Shown: positions 1 through 10,654 of the stretch, piece by piece
Layout of the letters: the number at the start of each line of letters is the position of its first letter
How positions within the stretch are numbered: the stretch's first letter is position 1
Source: Odontesthes bonariensis
Taxonomy: Eukaryota; Chordata; Actinopteri; Atheriniformes; Atherinopsidae
Reading direction: 5' to 3'
Length of the DNA: 64,000 bases
Assembly (NCBI RefSeq): GCF_027942865.1
Contig: NC_134507.1
Coordinates: forward strand, 32,160,447-32,224,446
Position numbers and translations under genes: made by a program
The notes under the pieces: generated by a model
The model's database searches: none
Seen by the model: only the letters and a program-made list of their open reading frames with translations
What the model was told of the DNA's origin: nothing

Positions 1-456
1 TGGCTCCGAAATGTCTCCCAACCAATAGATTCTTGCTGTGCCTGCCTGTGTCGACTCTGGAAACTCCAGACCTCTTTTATCCAAGATTATGCCTTGCGGT
101 GAACACCAAATCTTAATTTTTAGTTTGCATAGGGCATCCCTCCCCAACAAGTTAAGGGGAGTCTGATTTGATACCCCGATTGGCATCCTGATTTCATTTT
201 CTCCTGTGGAGATATGCACGGGAGCGGTCATTTGTACTAGCTGCTTAATTCCCGAGAATCCTATTGTCTCAATAAATTTATTTGACATGGGGAGGTGTGT
301 GGCATAATGTTGACTTACACAAGTGTAGGTGGCTCCAGTGTCCACCAACATTGTAGTTGGCTCATCCTCGATTAGAACCTGCAGCATCGGTTCTTCATCA
401 GCTCCCACCATTACGACTGGAAACTGACCCTCCCCTCTAGGACTCTGTGGGCACCC
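1..456 (-). pseudogene. Endogenous retrovirus 1: protease, start of pro-pol (partial, runs off window)
   Basis: The minus strand stays open from the gag stop codon to the window edge, 152 codons in the same frame as gag. It contains the retroviral aspartic protease active-site motif LVDTGAT about 40 codons in, and a later LLGRDAL segment that fits the conserved C-terminal protease motif. The protease would cut the Gag and Gag-Pol polyproteins. Gag and protease share one frame and are separated only by a TAG codon followed by GGG, which resembles the stop-codon readthrough of gammaretroviruses rather than a frameshift. Reverse transcriptase and integrase would lie beyond position 1 and cannot be judged. 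No internal stop is seen here, so this part may be intact. Confidence 0.85.
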
Positions 457-2544
457 CTAATAACCAAAGTTTGGACTCACCCATGGGCCTGCCGGGCCAC
501 TTGATCCACCCCGCGGGGACTGGCCGCGGTCCTGCCGCACATTCTGGTTTCCTGGTGCTCGCGGACATCTGTCAGCAAAGTGTCCAACCTCGCCACAAGT
601 CCAACATGCTCCCGAGGACCTCCGTCTCCCAGCTGTGACTCTCCCGAACCCTCGGTGGGCTCGATACTGGCCTCGTCCTCCTGCCCGTGGTGTGTATGGT
701 GGTTGCGTGTAGGCCTGAGGTGTGACGGGTTGAAAGGGTGCAGAGGGTGCAGAGGGTGTAGAGGGTGGAGGTACCTGTTCAGTGGTCCCCGGTGTCATCA
801 GGGCCTGGCCTCCCACCTTTGGTCCTTCCAACTGCATCTGTGTGAGTTTCCTCTGCAAGTTCCTATCCTGCTCCTTCCGTTTCCGTTCACTTTGCCTGTA
901 TTTGTCAATAGCATGCACAACATTATCCCGGAATGCCGCATGTGTCATTGATTTCAACTCTACCACATCCTCCAGCCTCGCTCGAACTGGGTCGGGCATG
1001 GCTTCTAGGATAGAGTCTCTGAACACAGAGTTGAGCACTGTGTTAGGTTCAATGTCTTGTTCCAGTTCTTGTTTCCATCTTTCCAACTGGCGTGCAACGT
1101 ACGCCGCTGGATTATCTGTATCCAACAGTGTGTCGCTCTTTAACGCTTTTGGATCCGTTTTCGTAGGATACTCAGCTCGCAGAGCTCCCCACAGTGCAGG
1201 TCGATGTGCATCGAACCCAATTCCATCTGCTCGATGGCCCACCATCCAGCCATTCATACTGTTTCTCAAAATGCCCTCCATGGTAGTAGTTCCAAAACAC
1301 CTTGCCCACACTGCCTTGATGTCTCCCACAGCCAACAGTTTGCCCACAGTTTCTTGTTCAAAAGCTCTTATCCATTTGCTTGCACCTGTGTGAATGTCCG
1401 GCAGTCTGGCAACCAGCCCCGCTAGGTCGAGCATCTGCCACGGCACATACTGTCCCTGCATCCCATTCACCAAAATCGGAAAATTACCCGCAGTATATTT
1501 CTGTGGTGCATGAATACCTGGTCGGTATCTTAAATTAAACTCTCTGTCCCTGCCGTTTCCCTGCTGGCCGGGTGGATTCTGTTCCTGAACCTGCTCTTCT
1601 GCTTGGTTTATCTCTTGCTGTAAATCAACCATGGAATGAGTATGCTCTATCCAATATGAATCTTCTGCCAGTTTCCCCTCATATTCTGCATAACAGTCTA
1701 AAACCTGTGGTGTCTTCCTGGCCGTACTACAATGTTTGGGAGGCCTTTCATGTACCATGGATTTTTCTTGTGACGTCCTTTCCTGTAGTATAGACTTTTC
1801 TACTATGGGAGTGGTGGTACGATCTAGGTGTAGTGCTTTTTGGTGATCTGAGGCCTGTGCCGTTGCTGGATCTGAGGCTGTTGGACTCTTAAACTCTACA
1901 ACAGATAGTGGTTTCGGATAACCTGAGGCCTGGGCTGATGTTGAAGCTGTTGGACTGATGTGTTCAGTACAAGATGAACATTGATCACATGATGGTTTTT
2001 GATCTGACGCTGCCTGATATTGTGGGGGGTTTCCCCTTGCAACCTGATCTGAACCACCGACAGCGCCTGGCTCAGGAGCTCCCTGACTGCTTGAAGCCGC
2101 TGTCTGTGGTTCAGGGCGTACATAAGGTACTTCCTGATTTTTCATTTCAAAATCTCCTTTTATGTTCATCACCCCTGACAGTGTTGGATATAGTCCTGCA
2201 GACTCATACTGCTTGACCTTCTCCACTACCGGCTGTTCCCCCCTCAGTATGGCTACACCTTCCTTCAAATTCCTTCTGTAACGACGACCTTCAGTTTCAA
2301 AGAAGTGCAAAATTTCTAATTCAAGCTCCCTCTTTTTCTGTCTCTTTTTGCTTTTGTTTTTTGATTTGTGGTCGTTGATTCTTTGTTCCATAACTTCACA
2401 GACAGCTACGTCGAAAGTGCCATCCTTTGGCCAGGGTGGGAACATATTTTTGGTTCTTTTTTCCCATTTTTGAGATAACTTTTGAATGTCTTTGTAACGT
2501 CCTGGATGCCTAGCGCTAACGATTATTGTTGGTGTTACATCCAT
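457..2544 (-). CDS. gag: Endogenous retrovirus 1: Gag polyprotein
   Basis: A 695-aa frame, long for a retroviral Gag, starting at an ATG about 3 kb inside the element. Residues 1 to about 100 form a basic matrix-like region with a lysine-rich stretch (KNKSKKRQKKR). Residues about 130-320 are Gln/Ser/Pro-rich linker. A capsid-like domain follows, beginning about residue 350. The C-terminus is Arg/Gly-rich with one CCHC zinc knuckle (CWTCGEVGHFADRC) that would bind genomic RNA. Gag proteins build the virus-like particle. The frame has no breaks and is in frame with the downstream protease. The LTR, primer site and leader lie at higher coordinates, as expected for a minus-strand element. I cannot name the exact fish family. 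Confidence 0.85.
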   Translation of the reverse strand: MDVTPTIIVSARHPGRYKDIQKLSQKWEKRTKNMFPPWPKDGTFDVAVCEVMEQRINDHKSKNKSKKRQKKRELELEILHFFETEGRRYRRNLKEGVAILRGEQPVVEKVKQYESAGLYPTLSGVMNIKGDFEMKNQEVPYVRPEPQTAASSSQGAPEPGAVGGSDQVARGNPPQYQAASDQKPSCDQCSSCTEHISPTASTSAQASGYPKPLSVVEFKSPTASDPATAQASDHQKALHLDRTTTPIVEKSILQERTSQEKSMVHERPPKHCSTARKTPQVLDCYAEYEGKLAEDSYWIEHTHSMVDLQQEINQAEEQVQEQNPPGQQGNGRDREFNLRYRPGIHAPQKYTAGNFPILVNGMQGQYVPWQMLDLAGLVARLPDIHTGASKWIRAFEQETVGKLLAVGDIKAVWARCFGTTTMEGILRNSMNGWMVGHRADGIGFDAHRPALWGALRAEYPTKTDPKALKSDTLLDTDNPAAYVARQLERWKQELEQDIEPNTVLNSVFRDSILEAMPDPVRARLEDVVELKSMTHAAFRDNVVHAIDKYRQSERKRKEQDRNLQRKLTQMQLEGPKVGGQALMTPGTTEQVPPPSTPSAPSAPFQPVTPQAYTQPPYTPRAGGRGQYRAHRGFGRVTAGRRRSSGACWTCGEVGHFADRCPRAPGNQNVRQDRGQSPRGGSSGPAGPWVSPNFGY

Positions 2545-2579
2545 CGTCTCACCTAGTTAGTTCCTTAGACCCGGGAATG

Positions 2580-3430
2580 CTAATTATTATTATCCCTTTC
2601 TCCCCCCCCCTTTTTTCAAACAACTTTTGAAGATCAATTTAAATTAACTAATTATTCAACTCTGATGCTCATTGAATGCTCGGCTCAATTTAGCTTAGAT
2701 GCAGCTAATTATTGGATATTATCAATGCTACTGTTAAGCTAATTTAGCTTGTTGCTATTTTGATTCCTAGTTTGTAGTTAAGTTCTTATTAGCTTATTGT
2801 TAATGCTATTGTTTGCTATCCAATGTCAATTGATGTTGGCTTCCTAACCGTTGTTAATGAATGCTAACTTATTGCCAATTAAGATTTAAACCAATATTTG
2901 CCTTATTGCTATTGCTAATCAATGCTAATTGTATTTCCGATCAATGCTAATTATGGCTAACGAAATGCTAACCAATGCTAACAAATGCTAGCGATGCTAA
3001 CCAATGCTTCATATTGCTAATCCCGCTAGCTTCCTTGTTGACCAATGCTAATCGAATGCTAATTATGCTATTTAATGCTAATTATTGCTCCTCAATGCTA
3101 TTGAATGCTAACTTCTGCTAGACAATGCTAGTTATTGCTAATCAGTGCTATTGAATGCTAATTTATGCTAGACAATGCTAGTTATTGCTAATCAATGCTA
3201 TTGAATGCTAATTTATGCTAGACAATGCTAGTTATTGCTAATCAATGCTATTGATTGCTAACCAATGCTAATAAATGTTAATTTATGCTCGACAATGCTA
3301 GTTATTGCTAATCAATGCTATTGATTGCTAACCAATGCTAATAAATGTTAATTTATGCTCGACAATGCTAGTTATTGCTAATCGATGCTATTGATTGCTA
3401 GTTTATTGCTAATCGAAATCTCTGTTATTG
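2580..3430. repeat. TGCTA-based short tandem satellite in retrovirus leader
   Basis: An AT-rich stretch built almost wholly from AATGCTA, TTGCTAA and TTATGCTA words spaced 7-10 bp apart. From about 3110 it shows higher order: a roughly 50-bp unit starting GACAATGCTAGTTATTGCTA recurs, then a roughly 70-bp version recurs twice. It lies between the primer site and gag of retrovirus 1, so any genomic transcript would contain it as repeated TAGCATT. No reading frame is seen. Confidence 0.85.
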
Positions 3431-5533
3431 CTTACTCTGTTTAAAGTGACTCAGGCTTGGCGCCGCCCCAACCCTTGCTCACACCCGGATGTTTCTGATC
3501 CAATCCACCCACAATGTCTCTCCACCAATCCCAGATGATACAATGCACGTCACAGCTACGTCAATTTCGACCAATGAAATCTGAACACACCTCTAAATCT
3601 AACTCCAGTGGAACACGTCTACGACAGTAACTTCTAACCAATGAAATATGAACACACCTCTAAGCCTGCCTCCAATGAACCACGTGAATTTCTAACAAAT
3701 CAAATATGAACACACCATTACCTCTACTTCCTAGACTGTTATTAGCTCCTCCCAAGCATAACAATTGAACCAGACATAACAATTGAACCACACCCAAACT
3801 CAAAATGGCGTTTGTCACACTTTGTAACAAGTTAAGAAAGAGGAAGAAATACAATTTAACACGCTGTAGACAGGGAAAATACAAATCAAAAGATCCAGAA
3901 ACAATGCATAAGCGAAAAACTTTCTTTATCAGGAATGTCACATTCAACTTGACTAGAGACAGAACCTTCTCCTCTAGAATTGCGAAACCCTCATTACTCG
4001 ACTGATAACAACTCTGCAATTAGCACATTACCTAAAGAAAACTAATAATTATTACAGTTCAACCATAAAGTGCCCCTGGAAGACACAAGGAAAGAAAATG
4101 TGATCACACACGAACATTTGCAGCAGCAGAGAACTGTCAAGGACAGAGCACCAGCCTCGTGAGCGCGCAGCACCCTCTGTCCCCCTGAAAGCCAAAACAC
4201 ATTCACTCGCCTGTTAAGAATAGAACTTTAGAAACTTAACACCAATCACAGCAGTACTCAATAATTCAATAATAACAAGATGCACTCAGCGAAATGAAGC
4301 AAATCTGAATTTAACTTAAAATACTACGAATACTCAAAAGTCAAGGGATGATATGAGTCAGAACCTTTTCTCTTTTCTTCTCTTTCTTGATTCACACAAA
4401 CATCAGATTTCACACACACATTGACAGACAAACAGAGACCGGTCCCACGCACTCACACCAAGTCGGTCAAAAGTTTTGTGTCAGTCACCGTTCAAATCTT
4501 CACATTTTTAAATTATCAATTTCTTTCATTTAGACTTTTAATTTTTCAGGAGATGTTGGTGTCGGCAATATATGGAATACAAAATGTGTTTTCCCTACAA
4601 GCCTTGTGATATGGTCTCTGACCAAAGCAACAGATGCTGACGTGTACTTTACCAGCTTCGCTGTGACCTCTCAATAATAATCTCCTGTGGCCAATTTCAT
4701 AAACGAATTTGAATTTTCTTCTCAAAATGTCTTTATACTGAGGTCTCGGATAACTCCAAAGAGTTCTAGGCAGATATATAAAATGATATAAACATATATA
4801 CTTAAAATGTGCCCGTATAGAACTGGAATTGACTTTTTCGGAGTTTTCTTGAACTGCTCTTTTGATTCCACCTTCAAACTTTTATGTTCGCAAGTCAATC
4901 AATTACCAGCATTCGTCTACTCCTTGACTAGTGAAAATAATTTTCACATATATTAATGACTAATGCGAACCATAGTCCCACGGTAGCCCGAACCCCCCAT
5001 GCATAAAAGGTCGGCCGTTGGCTCTATGACATCACTATGAACGAGTGATAACCACTCTGCCCGCTCTAAAAGCGTATCCACTATTCCAGTTTAAACTCAT
5101 CGATTTATTTCCTGCCCGAGCATTAGCGACTAGCCCTTCTTAATTACCACAAAAAACAATGCAACAACACAATAGCCCGACCAGCTGCTCACAGCTGTCT
5201 GCTTCACAAAACACGTCTCACATAAGCTGCTGTTTACCCAATTTTTATCTCAATTAAAACACTTGGCTCCCCTTGGCCCACAATTTCAACAATTTCAACA
5301 GCCCCCCTGCGCAGAGGTAACAATGAGATGCTCACCGAATATACTCGTCCTTCTCCCGTGTTCTTTTAAATTTGTGGAGCTGTCGGAGGCCCGTCACCTG
5401 TACACCAGCAACAGACACCGCCGCTTTCAGAAAAAAAAAGGAAAAAATATGTCGTACCTGCAGGCTTAACGACTGATCTCGGCTGTCGGCGCACAGAGGA
5501 CGCGCTCCGTCGGGCTCCAGCTGCCAAAATCTC
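3431..5533 (-). other. Long untranslated leader of endogenous retrovirus 1
   Basis: About 2.1 kb between the TGCTA satellite and the primer site, without a convincing gene on either strand. A degenerate tandem motif (ACCAATGAAAT followed by TGAACACACC) occurs three times at about 3568-3715. The rest is unique-looking AT-rich sequence. Together with the satellite, the leader from primer site to gag is about 3 kb, far longer than the few hundred bases usual in simple retroviruses. It may hide an older insertion, but I found no clear terminal repeats. Confidence 0.5.
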
Positions 5534-5551
5534 ACGCACTCGGGGTCACCA
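5534..5551 (-). promoter_or_regulatory. Primer-binding site of endogenous retrovirus 1
   Basis: Read on the minus strand the site is TGGTGACCCCGAGTGCGT, starting 3 bases after the LTR terminal CA. A TGG start right behind an LTR is the standard position for pairing with the 3' end of a primer tRNA. Which tRNA cannot be decided by eye. Confidence 0.75.
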
Positions 5552-5554
5552 TTA

Positions 5555-5870
5555 TGTTGTGGAGAAAATAGGGCCGAGTACACCGTCGGTTAGCAGTCCA
5601 TTGGGGAATTTATTGAACAAACTGTCACAGCAAAACGTGCATACAGAATGTACAAAATGTCCACCGTCTTCATTCTGGGACACCCTTTTATACCGTTTTA
5701 TCATAACAAGTGTACGTGGCCCTCTCTGGAGGCGCCTAGCTTTCGCAGTTTATCATAAACACGCTCATTCTAACTATCAACAATATTCATATGAACCAGT
5801 CAACAAGGCCCAGGATGTAACTAGGCCAGAAGTCATGAACATGTCATGACATCCTTCTCCCACATTTACA
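5555..5870 (-). mobile_element. 5' LTR of endogenous retrovirus 1
   Basis: A 316-bp segment bounded by TGTTGTGGAG and CACATTTACA on the plus strand, giving TG...CA ends in both readings. On the minus strand it has a TATA box (GGTATAAAAGG) near 5690 and an AATAAA polyadenylation signal near 5610, in the right order and spacing for U3-R-U5. A primer site follows immediately. The 3' LTR and the 5-bp target duplication are outside the window. Confidence 0.85.
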
Positions 5871-6589
5871 GCGGACATTACAAGCTATGTTGAATTTGGC
5901 AGTTGTAGTCTGATAATTTACAGCTTGATTCTGTATGTGTCATTGGGTTCACTTTGCTGACTGACATTTCTTGATTGCGTCTCATGGGCACTACATAATG
6001 TAGGCTAGTTGCTAGTTTGCTAGTGGGCTTTTGGTAAGCCATACAGCTGTTTGAAGTTGGGTCGTTGCTAGGTTTAATATTTATGTATTATTCTGCATGT
6101 GTTGGTTCTGCTGCTGTGCTTGTTTCTAAATGGAAATTTAGCAACGTCCTGCTGCAGCAACGTGTGTGAGACAAACTTTGGCTAGGTGGTTGAACTTGAC
6201 AGTGCTGCGTGCAGATTTGAGCTGAATTCACCTGCGCAGCGCTGATTTTGCAGGGTTGCCAGATGATTTCCAAACATGCTCAAACCCCGCCTGGAGGCAC
6301 TAAATCTAAACTAAACCAGTCTAAACTGAATTCTATTTATTTCTATGGCCATAGAGCCATATACAGATACAGAAAAACTCGCCCAATACCCATTTTTACC
6401 CGCAGACGGTCATCCAAAACAGCCCAATCTGGCAACATGGAGTTTACGGAGACGAGTGCTTTGATGTGATCTTCCCGCGAACGTGGTCACTTGATTCATA
6501 TGAGGCTCTAGCAGGGAGTTTGCAAATGATAACGTATTGTTGTGTTTGCATATCATGATATTATCATGATTTTATTTTTTTTTTGGGGG
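5871..6589. other. Intergenic stretch between two retrovirus-like elements
   Basis: No gene seen. It holds short AT-rich unique sequence, a possible small TIR element at 6255-6436 and a T/G homopolymer run at about 6568-6596 at the edge of the second gag fragment. Confidence 0.5.
6255..6436. mobile_element. Possible small MITE with GTTGCCAGAT inverted ends
   Basis: GTTGCCAGAT at 6255-6264 is matched exactly in inverse by ATCTGGCAAC at 6427-6436. The 182-bp interior has no coding capacity. No clear target duplication was found, so this rests on the 10-bp inverted repeat alone. Confidence 0.4.
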
Positions 6590-6916
6590 GGGGGGTGACG
6601 TCATCAATTGATCCGCAAAAAGTCCAATCCCCCCGAAGCCCGGTGGATAATTCGAACACTGATTGTAATCATACTGAGGAATCCCCCGTACTTGGTGTGA
6701 GTACTGTTTGACCCGACCTTGTTTGGCCCCATGGCCGTAGCCCCTGCATTGATAGCATCGATCATTACTTCTTCGGGTGAGTTTGACCCTGTTGTGGTGG
6801 TTTCCTCTTTCCCTGTTTCTGACTGGAGGTCTGCTCTGTAGAGCAGCAGGTTGGTGGGGGTAGGAAAGTGGTGTAGAGTTGGGCAGTGCTCCTGACGTAG
6901 CACGTATAGTGTGGGG
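6590..6916 (-). pseudogene. gag: Endogenous retrovirus 2: C-terminal Gag fragment
   Basis: The minus-strand frame here encodes a Pro/Arg-rich stretch and a zinc-knuckle-like segment (CYQCRGYGHGAKQGRV) in which the expected last Cys is Gly-Arg, so the knuckle is damaged. It ends in a low-complexity C/A tract (GGGGGG on plus) with no pol behind it. It is the downstream half of a Gag split by the hAT element at 6917-9399. The frame agrees with the other half at 9400-9572 once the element and one target-site copy are discounted. Confidence 0.7.
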
Positions 6917-9399
6917 CAGGGGTGTCAAAGTCAAATACACCGAGGGCCAAAAAAAACAAATTTGTTACAAGCCGAGGGCCGGACTGGTTCAATGTTTATT
7001 AGAACATATTGAAATGATTGCACATTAAACATTTATATAAACATTTTCAACAGGCAAACAGCAAAAAATTAAATTGTTTTTAAAAACAATTTAAAAACAA
7101 CAACAACAACAATAACTGCTTTCAAATAGTAAAAAAATAGATCAAATCAGTTGTATTCTTTCTCATGGCATCTGCAATTTCCGCTGAGCCCATTCAACTG
7201 AAAAATAAATATAAATAAATAAAATAAAATACAAAATATATGGCACAGAGACAAAACAATACTCCCTTCAAAGAAAAATCACGTCTTGTCGAAACAAATG
7301 TAAGAATTTAACTGAATTAAAAACTGAAAATACGCTCTGTGATGCTCACTTGTCTGAGGAGGAGCCTGATACTTGGTGGTGTCTCATCATTTGCACAAGT
7401 TCATCGATGTTCGGGGTTAGGCTCTGAGCTGAGGAAATCCTCAGGATTGAGTGAAGGTGATTGTCGGTAAGACGGCTCCTGTGTGATGTTTTGTTTAGCT
7501 TCATTAATGAGAACAGTTGTTCACACAGGTATGTGCTGCCAAACATAGAGAGCGTCCGAGCAGCTTGGATGCGCAACTGGGGCATTGTGTCGGGGATGAA
7601 ACGTGCAAACTCAGCAGCACCCACTCTCTCGTATTTTACTTTCAGTGTGTCATTGCACTGGAGCTCAATCAACTCCATTTGCAGTTGTGGTGGTGCGCTT
7701 TCCACATCAACTGCAAAGGGATTGCTGAGCAGTTCAAAGCTGCCTTTTTGGGCTTCAAAGTCAGCAAATCGGCGTTGGAAGTTGGCGGCAAGTGTGTTGA
7801 GTTTATCAGCGAACTGTGCACTCGGGAACACAGCGGTAGAGAGCTTCTCCTTCATGGTCTGGCAGCTGGAAAAGTGGCTCAAGTTTTCTTTACGCATCTG
7901 CATCTCCCACAGACTCAGCTTGGTTTTAAAGGCCTTCACTGTTGTGTACATATCAGAGATGACACGTCCCCGTCCCTGCAGCTGCAGATTCACCACATTC
8001 AGATGGCTCGTGATGTCGCAGAGAAACGCCATTTCACACAGAAAAGTTTCATCTCGGAGCTCTGTTGTGTCTTTCCCCTTGCTTTCCATGAACATACAGA
8101 TCTCCTCACGCAGCTCGAAACATCTTTGCAGCACCTTTCCCTGGCTTAGCCATCGCACCTCTGTGTGATACGGTAAGTCACCATACTCTGTATCGAACTC
8201 TCCCAGAAATGCCTTGAACTGGCGGTGATTTAAACCTTTGGCTCTGATGATGTTAACTGCTCGCTTTATGGTGCTCATTACATGTTCCATTTTCAAGGCT
8301 TTGCCACACAATGACTCCTGGTGTATGATGCAGTGATAAGCTGTCAGCTCATCTGTGACGTTTTCCTCCCGCATCCTCTCACGCATCCTTGCCACCAATC
8401 CACTCCTGCGCCCACACATTGCGGGTGCTCCGTCTGTGGTTAATCCCACAAGTTTTTCCCAAGGCAACCCCATCTCATTTACACATCTGGATACCTCTTC
8501 ATACAGATCTTGTCCTGTAGTTGTGCCATACATAGGACGTAATGCCAAAAACTCTTCTGTTATGCTCAGGCTGGAGTCTACTCCACGGACGAAAATTGAC
8601 AGTTGGGCGATGTCAGATGTGTCCGTGCTCTCATCCACAGCAAGAGAATATGCGATGAAATCTTTTCCCTTTCTCACAAGCTGTTCTTTTATGTTGGTGG
8701 AAAGCTGGTCTACACGTTCAGCAACGGTGTTTCTGCTCAGGCTCACGTTTGAGAATAGAACTCTTTTGTCTGGGCACACTGCGTCACAAACTTCAAGCAT
8801 ACACTTTTTGATAAACTCTCCTTCTGTAAAGGGCCGTGCTGATTTTGCGACCTCTTTTGCCACAATAAAGCTGGCCTTGACAGCAGCCTCGCTTTGTGAT
8901 TTTGCATGTGTGAACATAGCCTGCCTGGACTTAAGTCCTCGTTTTAATTCTTCCACCTTCTGTAGCCTTTGTTCCGTGTCCATATTCTTATCTTTGACTG
9001 TGTGTTTCTGAGACGTTTGATAGTGCCTTCTTAGGTTGTATTCTTTCATGACCGCCACACTTTCTCCACACAGAAGACACACAGGTTTGCCTTTTACCTC
9101 CGTAAACAGGTACTCTGCCTCCCACCTGGCTTGAAAGTCCCTGTTCTCAGCGTCCACCTTACGTTTTGCCATTTTTGACTCTGACTGCTGATGAATAATG
9201 AAGCCGCTTGTTCGCGCTGCAGTGACTTCGCGGGCTACCGTTGCATTGTGGGGGATGTAGTGTTGGTGCTTCCAAAACGCCAGCGGGCGGCTGTGGCCTG
9301 CGGGCCGGTTCTAATGGTAATTAAATATCATCCAGAGGGCCATAGATAATTTATTCGCGGGCCGGATCTGGCCCGCGGGCCTTGACTTTGACATGTGTG
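6917..9399 (-). mobile_element. Complete hAT DNA transposon
   Basis: A 2483-bp element flanked by a perfect 8-bp target duplication, GTGTGGGG, at 6909-6916 and 9400-9407. The left end reads CAGGGGTGTCAAAGTCAAA. The inverted right end reads CACACATGTCAAAGTCAAGG, so about 14 of the first 18 bases match. Both subterminal regions carry several GGGCCGG/GGGCC motifs. It contains one intact transposase frame. The 8-bp duplication and CAGGG-type ends are standard for the hAT superfamily. It sits inside a retroviral gag and is therefore younger than that element. Confidence 0.95.
7346..9172 (-). CDS. hAT transposase with BED zinc finger (ZBED5/GTF2IRD2-like)
   Basis: A 608-aa uninterrupted frame. Residues 32-57 hold a BED-type finger (C32-x2-C35 ... 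H50-x6-H57) that would bind the element ends. The RNase-H-like catalytic core begins near residue 175 with AVDEST, Asp180 being the likely first catalytic acid. A second conserved segment LTTDGAPAM follows near residue 245. The C-terminal hATC dimerisation region is recognisable as YLCEQLFSLM...KTSHRSRLTD. The length and domain order match the hAT branch that gave rise to vertebrate ZBED5, FAM200 and GTF2IRD2. The ATG precedes the BED finger by the usual 30 residues. No stops or frameshifts are seen, so the copy could be recent. Activity cannot be judged from sequence alone. Confidence 0.93.
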   Translation of the reverse strand: MAKRKVDAENRDFQARWEAEYLFTEVKGKPVCLLCGESVAVMKEYNLRRHYQTSQKHTVKDKNMDTEQRLQKVEELKRGLKSRQAMFTHAKSQSEAAVKASFIVAKEVAKSARPFTEGEFIKKCMLEVCDAVCPDKRVLFSNVSLSRNTVAERVDQLSTNIKEQLVRKGKDFIAYSLAVDESTDTSDIAQLSIFVRGVDSSLSITEEFLALRPMYGTTTGQDLYEEVSRCVNEMGLPWEKLVGLTTDGAPAMCGRRSGLVARMRERMREENVTDELTAYHCIIHQESLCGKALKMEHVMSTIKRAVNIIRAKGLNHRQFKAFLGEFDTEYGDLPYHTEVRWLSQGKVLQRCFELREEICMFMESKGKDTTELRDETFLCEMAFLCDITSHLNVVNLQLQGRGRVISDMYTTVKAFKTKLSLWEMQMRKENLSHFSSCQTMKEKLSTAVFPSAQFADKLNTLAANFQRRFADFEAQKGSFELLSNPFAVDVESAPPQLQMELIELQCNDTLKVKYERVGAAEFARFIPDTMPQLRIQAARTLSMFGSTYLCEQLFSLMKLNKTSHRSRLTDNHLHSILRISSAQSLTPNIDELVQMMRHHQVSGSSSDK

Positions 9400-9572
9400 G
9401 TGTGGGGCAACTGTGTCTGGACCGCGTCCAATAGCATGCAAGCTTCAGCATAAGGGGGAGGAGGAGGCAGAGTTGTCTGTCTCTCCTCCGTTGCAGTTAT
9501 GTTGGGAAGGGGTGTCTCATCTTCTAGTGTATTAGGATGTGCCCCTGGAGATGATAACGGCCCTGCTGGCAT
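9400..9572 (-). pseudogene. gag: Endogenous retrovirus 2: Gag fragment with PPPY late-domain motif
   Basis: The upstream half of the interrupted Gag. The minus-strand frame carries a polyproline late-domain motif (PPPPPYAEA), which in retroviruses recruits NEDD4-type ligases for budding. The frame continues into the fragment at 6590-6916 beyond the hAT insertion. The matrix and capsid parts expected further upstream (higher coordinates) are missing or too decayed to recognise. Confidence 0.65.
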
Positions 9573-10654
9573 TTGGTGTTGTATATGTGCAGAGGGCTGT
9601 GTCTGAATAGAGAATTTAACTTCTGCCAGAAATTTTCCTGCTTATTTCTGCCATCCCATCAAAGTGTCAAATAGTACCGACCGCAAAGAGCCGGGTTCAC
9701 ATGTTTTCCACTCATTGATCATTGTTTGAGACATATTTAGATATTATTACACGTGTTAGTCAGAATAGGTGAAGGGCTCAGTGCCCGAGTGGTAGGACCC
9801 GTATCAAGAAGCTTCTACACAAGTTCTAAAACTCCTGTGCGCTTGATTCGCTCGGGGTCATTTCCCAGTCCACCACTCATTTTACTTCACCAATTTCTGA
9901 AACACCCTATCTTACTTCCCCCCTTTTTCTATTCCAACCCCAATATGCACAAACCACTTGGGATCTGTTTTCTGTCACAGCAAAAATCTCTTCAAATGGC
10001 GAACCACCCCCACAGTTTCATTAAAAATAACAAACTCTTTCCCTGTGTCCTTTATGATTTATCAGTCTGACCGTGGATTAGTTTACCGACCCTTCCCATG
10101 AGGATTAACACTTTATTTTTCTAGTCTAACCACTAAGCTGCGGATGTTTTTACGGACTCTGCCCATGAGGATACCCCAAATCACAATTGATAGTCTGACC
10201 ACCACCGTGGATAAGTTTACCGACCCTTCCCATGAGGATTAACACTTTATTTTTCTAGTCTAACCACTGAGCTGCGGACGTTTTTACGGACTCTGCCCAT
10301 GAGGATACCAATTTAGAAGAAAACCTCTCACACGGTTTCTTTTATTTGTTCGAATTAAACTTTTTGAAGGACACTTATTTTCATTCCCTATGTGAGAATA
10401 TGTGTTTTTATACTTTTACGTGTGACCCCTCAATAAACCAAACAAACAGTAAATTTATGCTTTGATTTTTACTGATCAGGGGACATCTAAATTCAGACAA
10501 CTTAATTTAGCTTGTCCAATGTGCAGAAATTTCACATATATTCATATATAAGCGGTTTTTCTGCTCACCTTTTTTTCTCGGGCGCCTCGAATTGTCTGAA
10601 CAATGTGACCCCCTCAATCAGCTCCGGCAGTCCTTCCTCGGAGTCAGTCCAATT
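9573..10654 (-). other. Leader and decayed 5' region of endogenous retrovirus 2
   Basis: No gene seen. It includes a direct duplication of about 115 bp: 10065-10177 and 10193-10308 share TTTACCGACCCTTCCCATGA, AACACTTTATTTTTCTAGTC and TTTTTACGGACTCTGCCCAT. This lies between the primer site and the gag remains. Confidence 0.6.

Noticed and set aside
3459..3478. TGGCGCCGCCCCAACCCTTG as a tRNA-Lys-type primer site.
   Set aside because: It is on the plus strand, opposite to the retrovirus, and no LTR end adjoins it; the site at 5534-5551 is in the right place.
7461..9011. Plus-strand frames opposite the hAT transposase.
   Set aside because: They lie wholly antisense to a well-supported transposase and match no domain.
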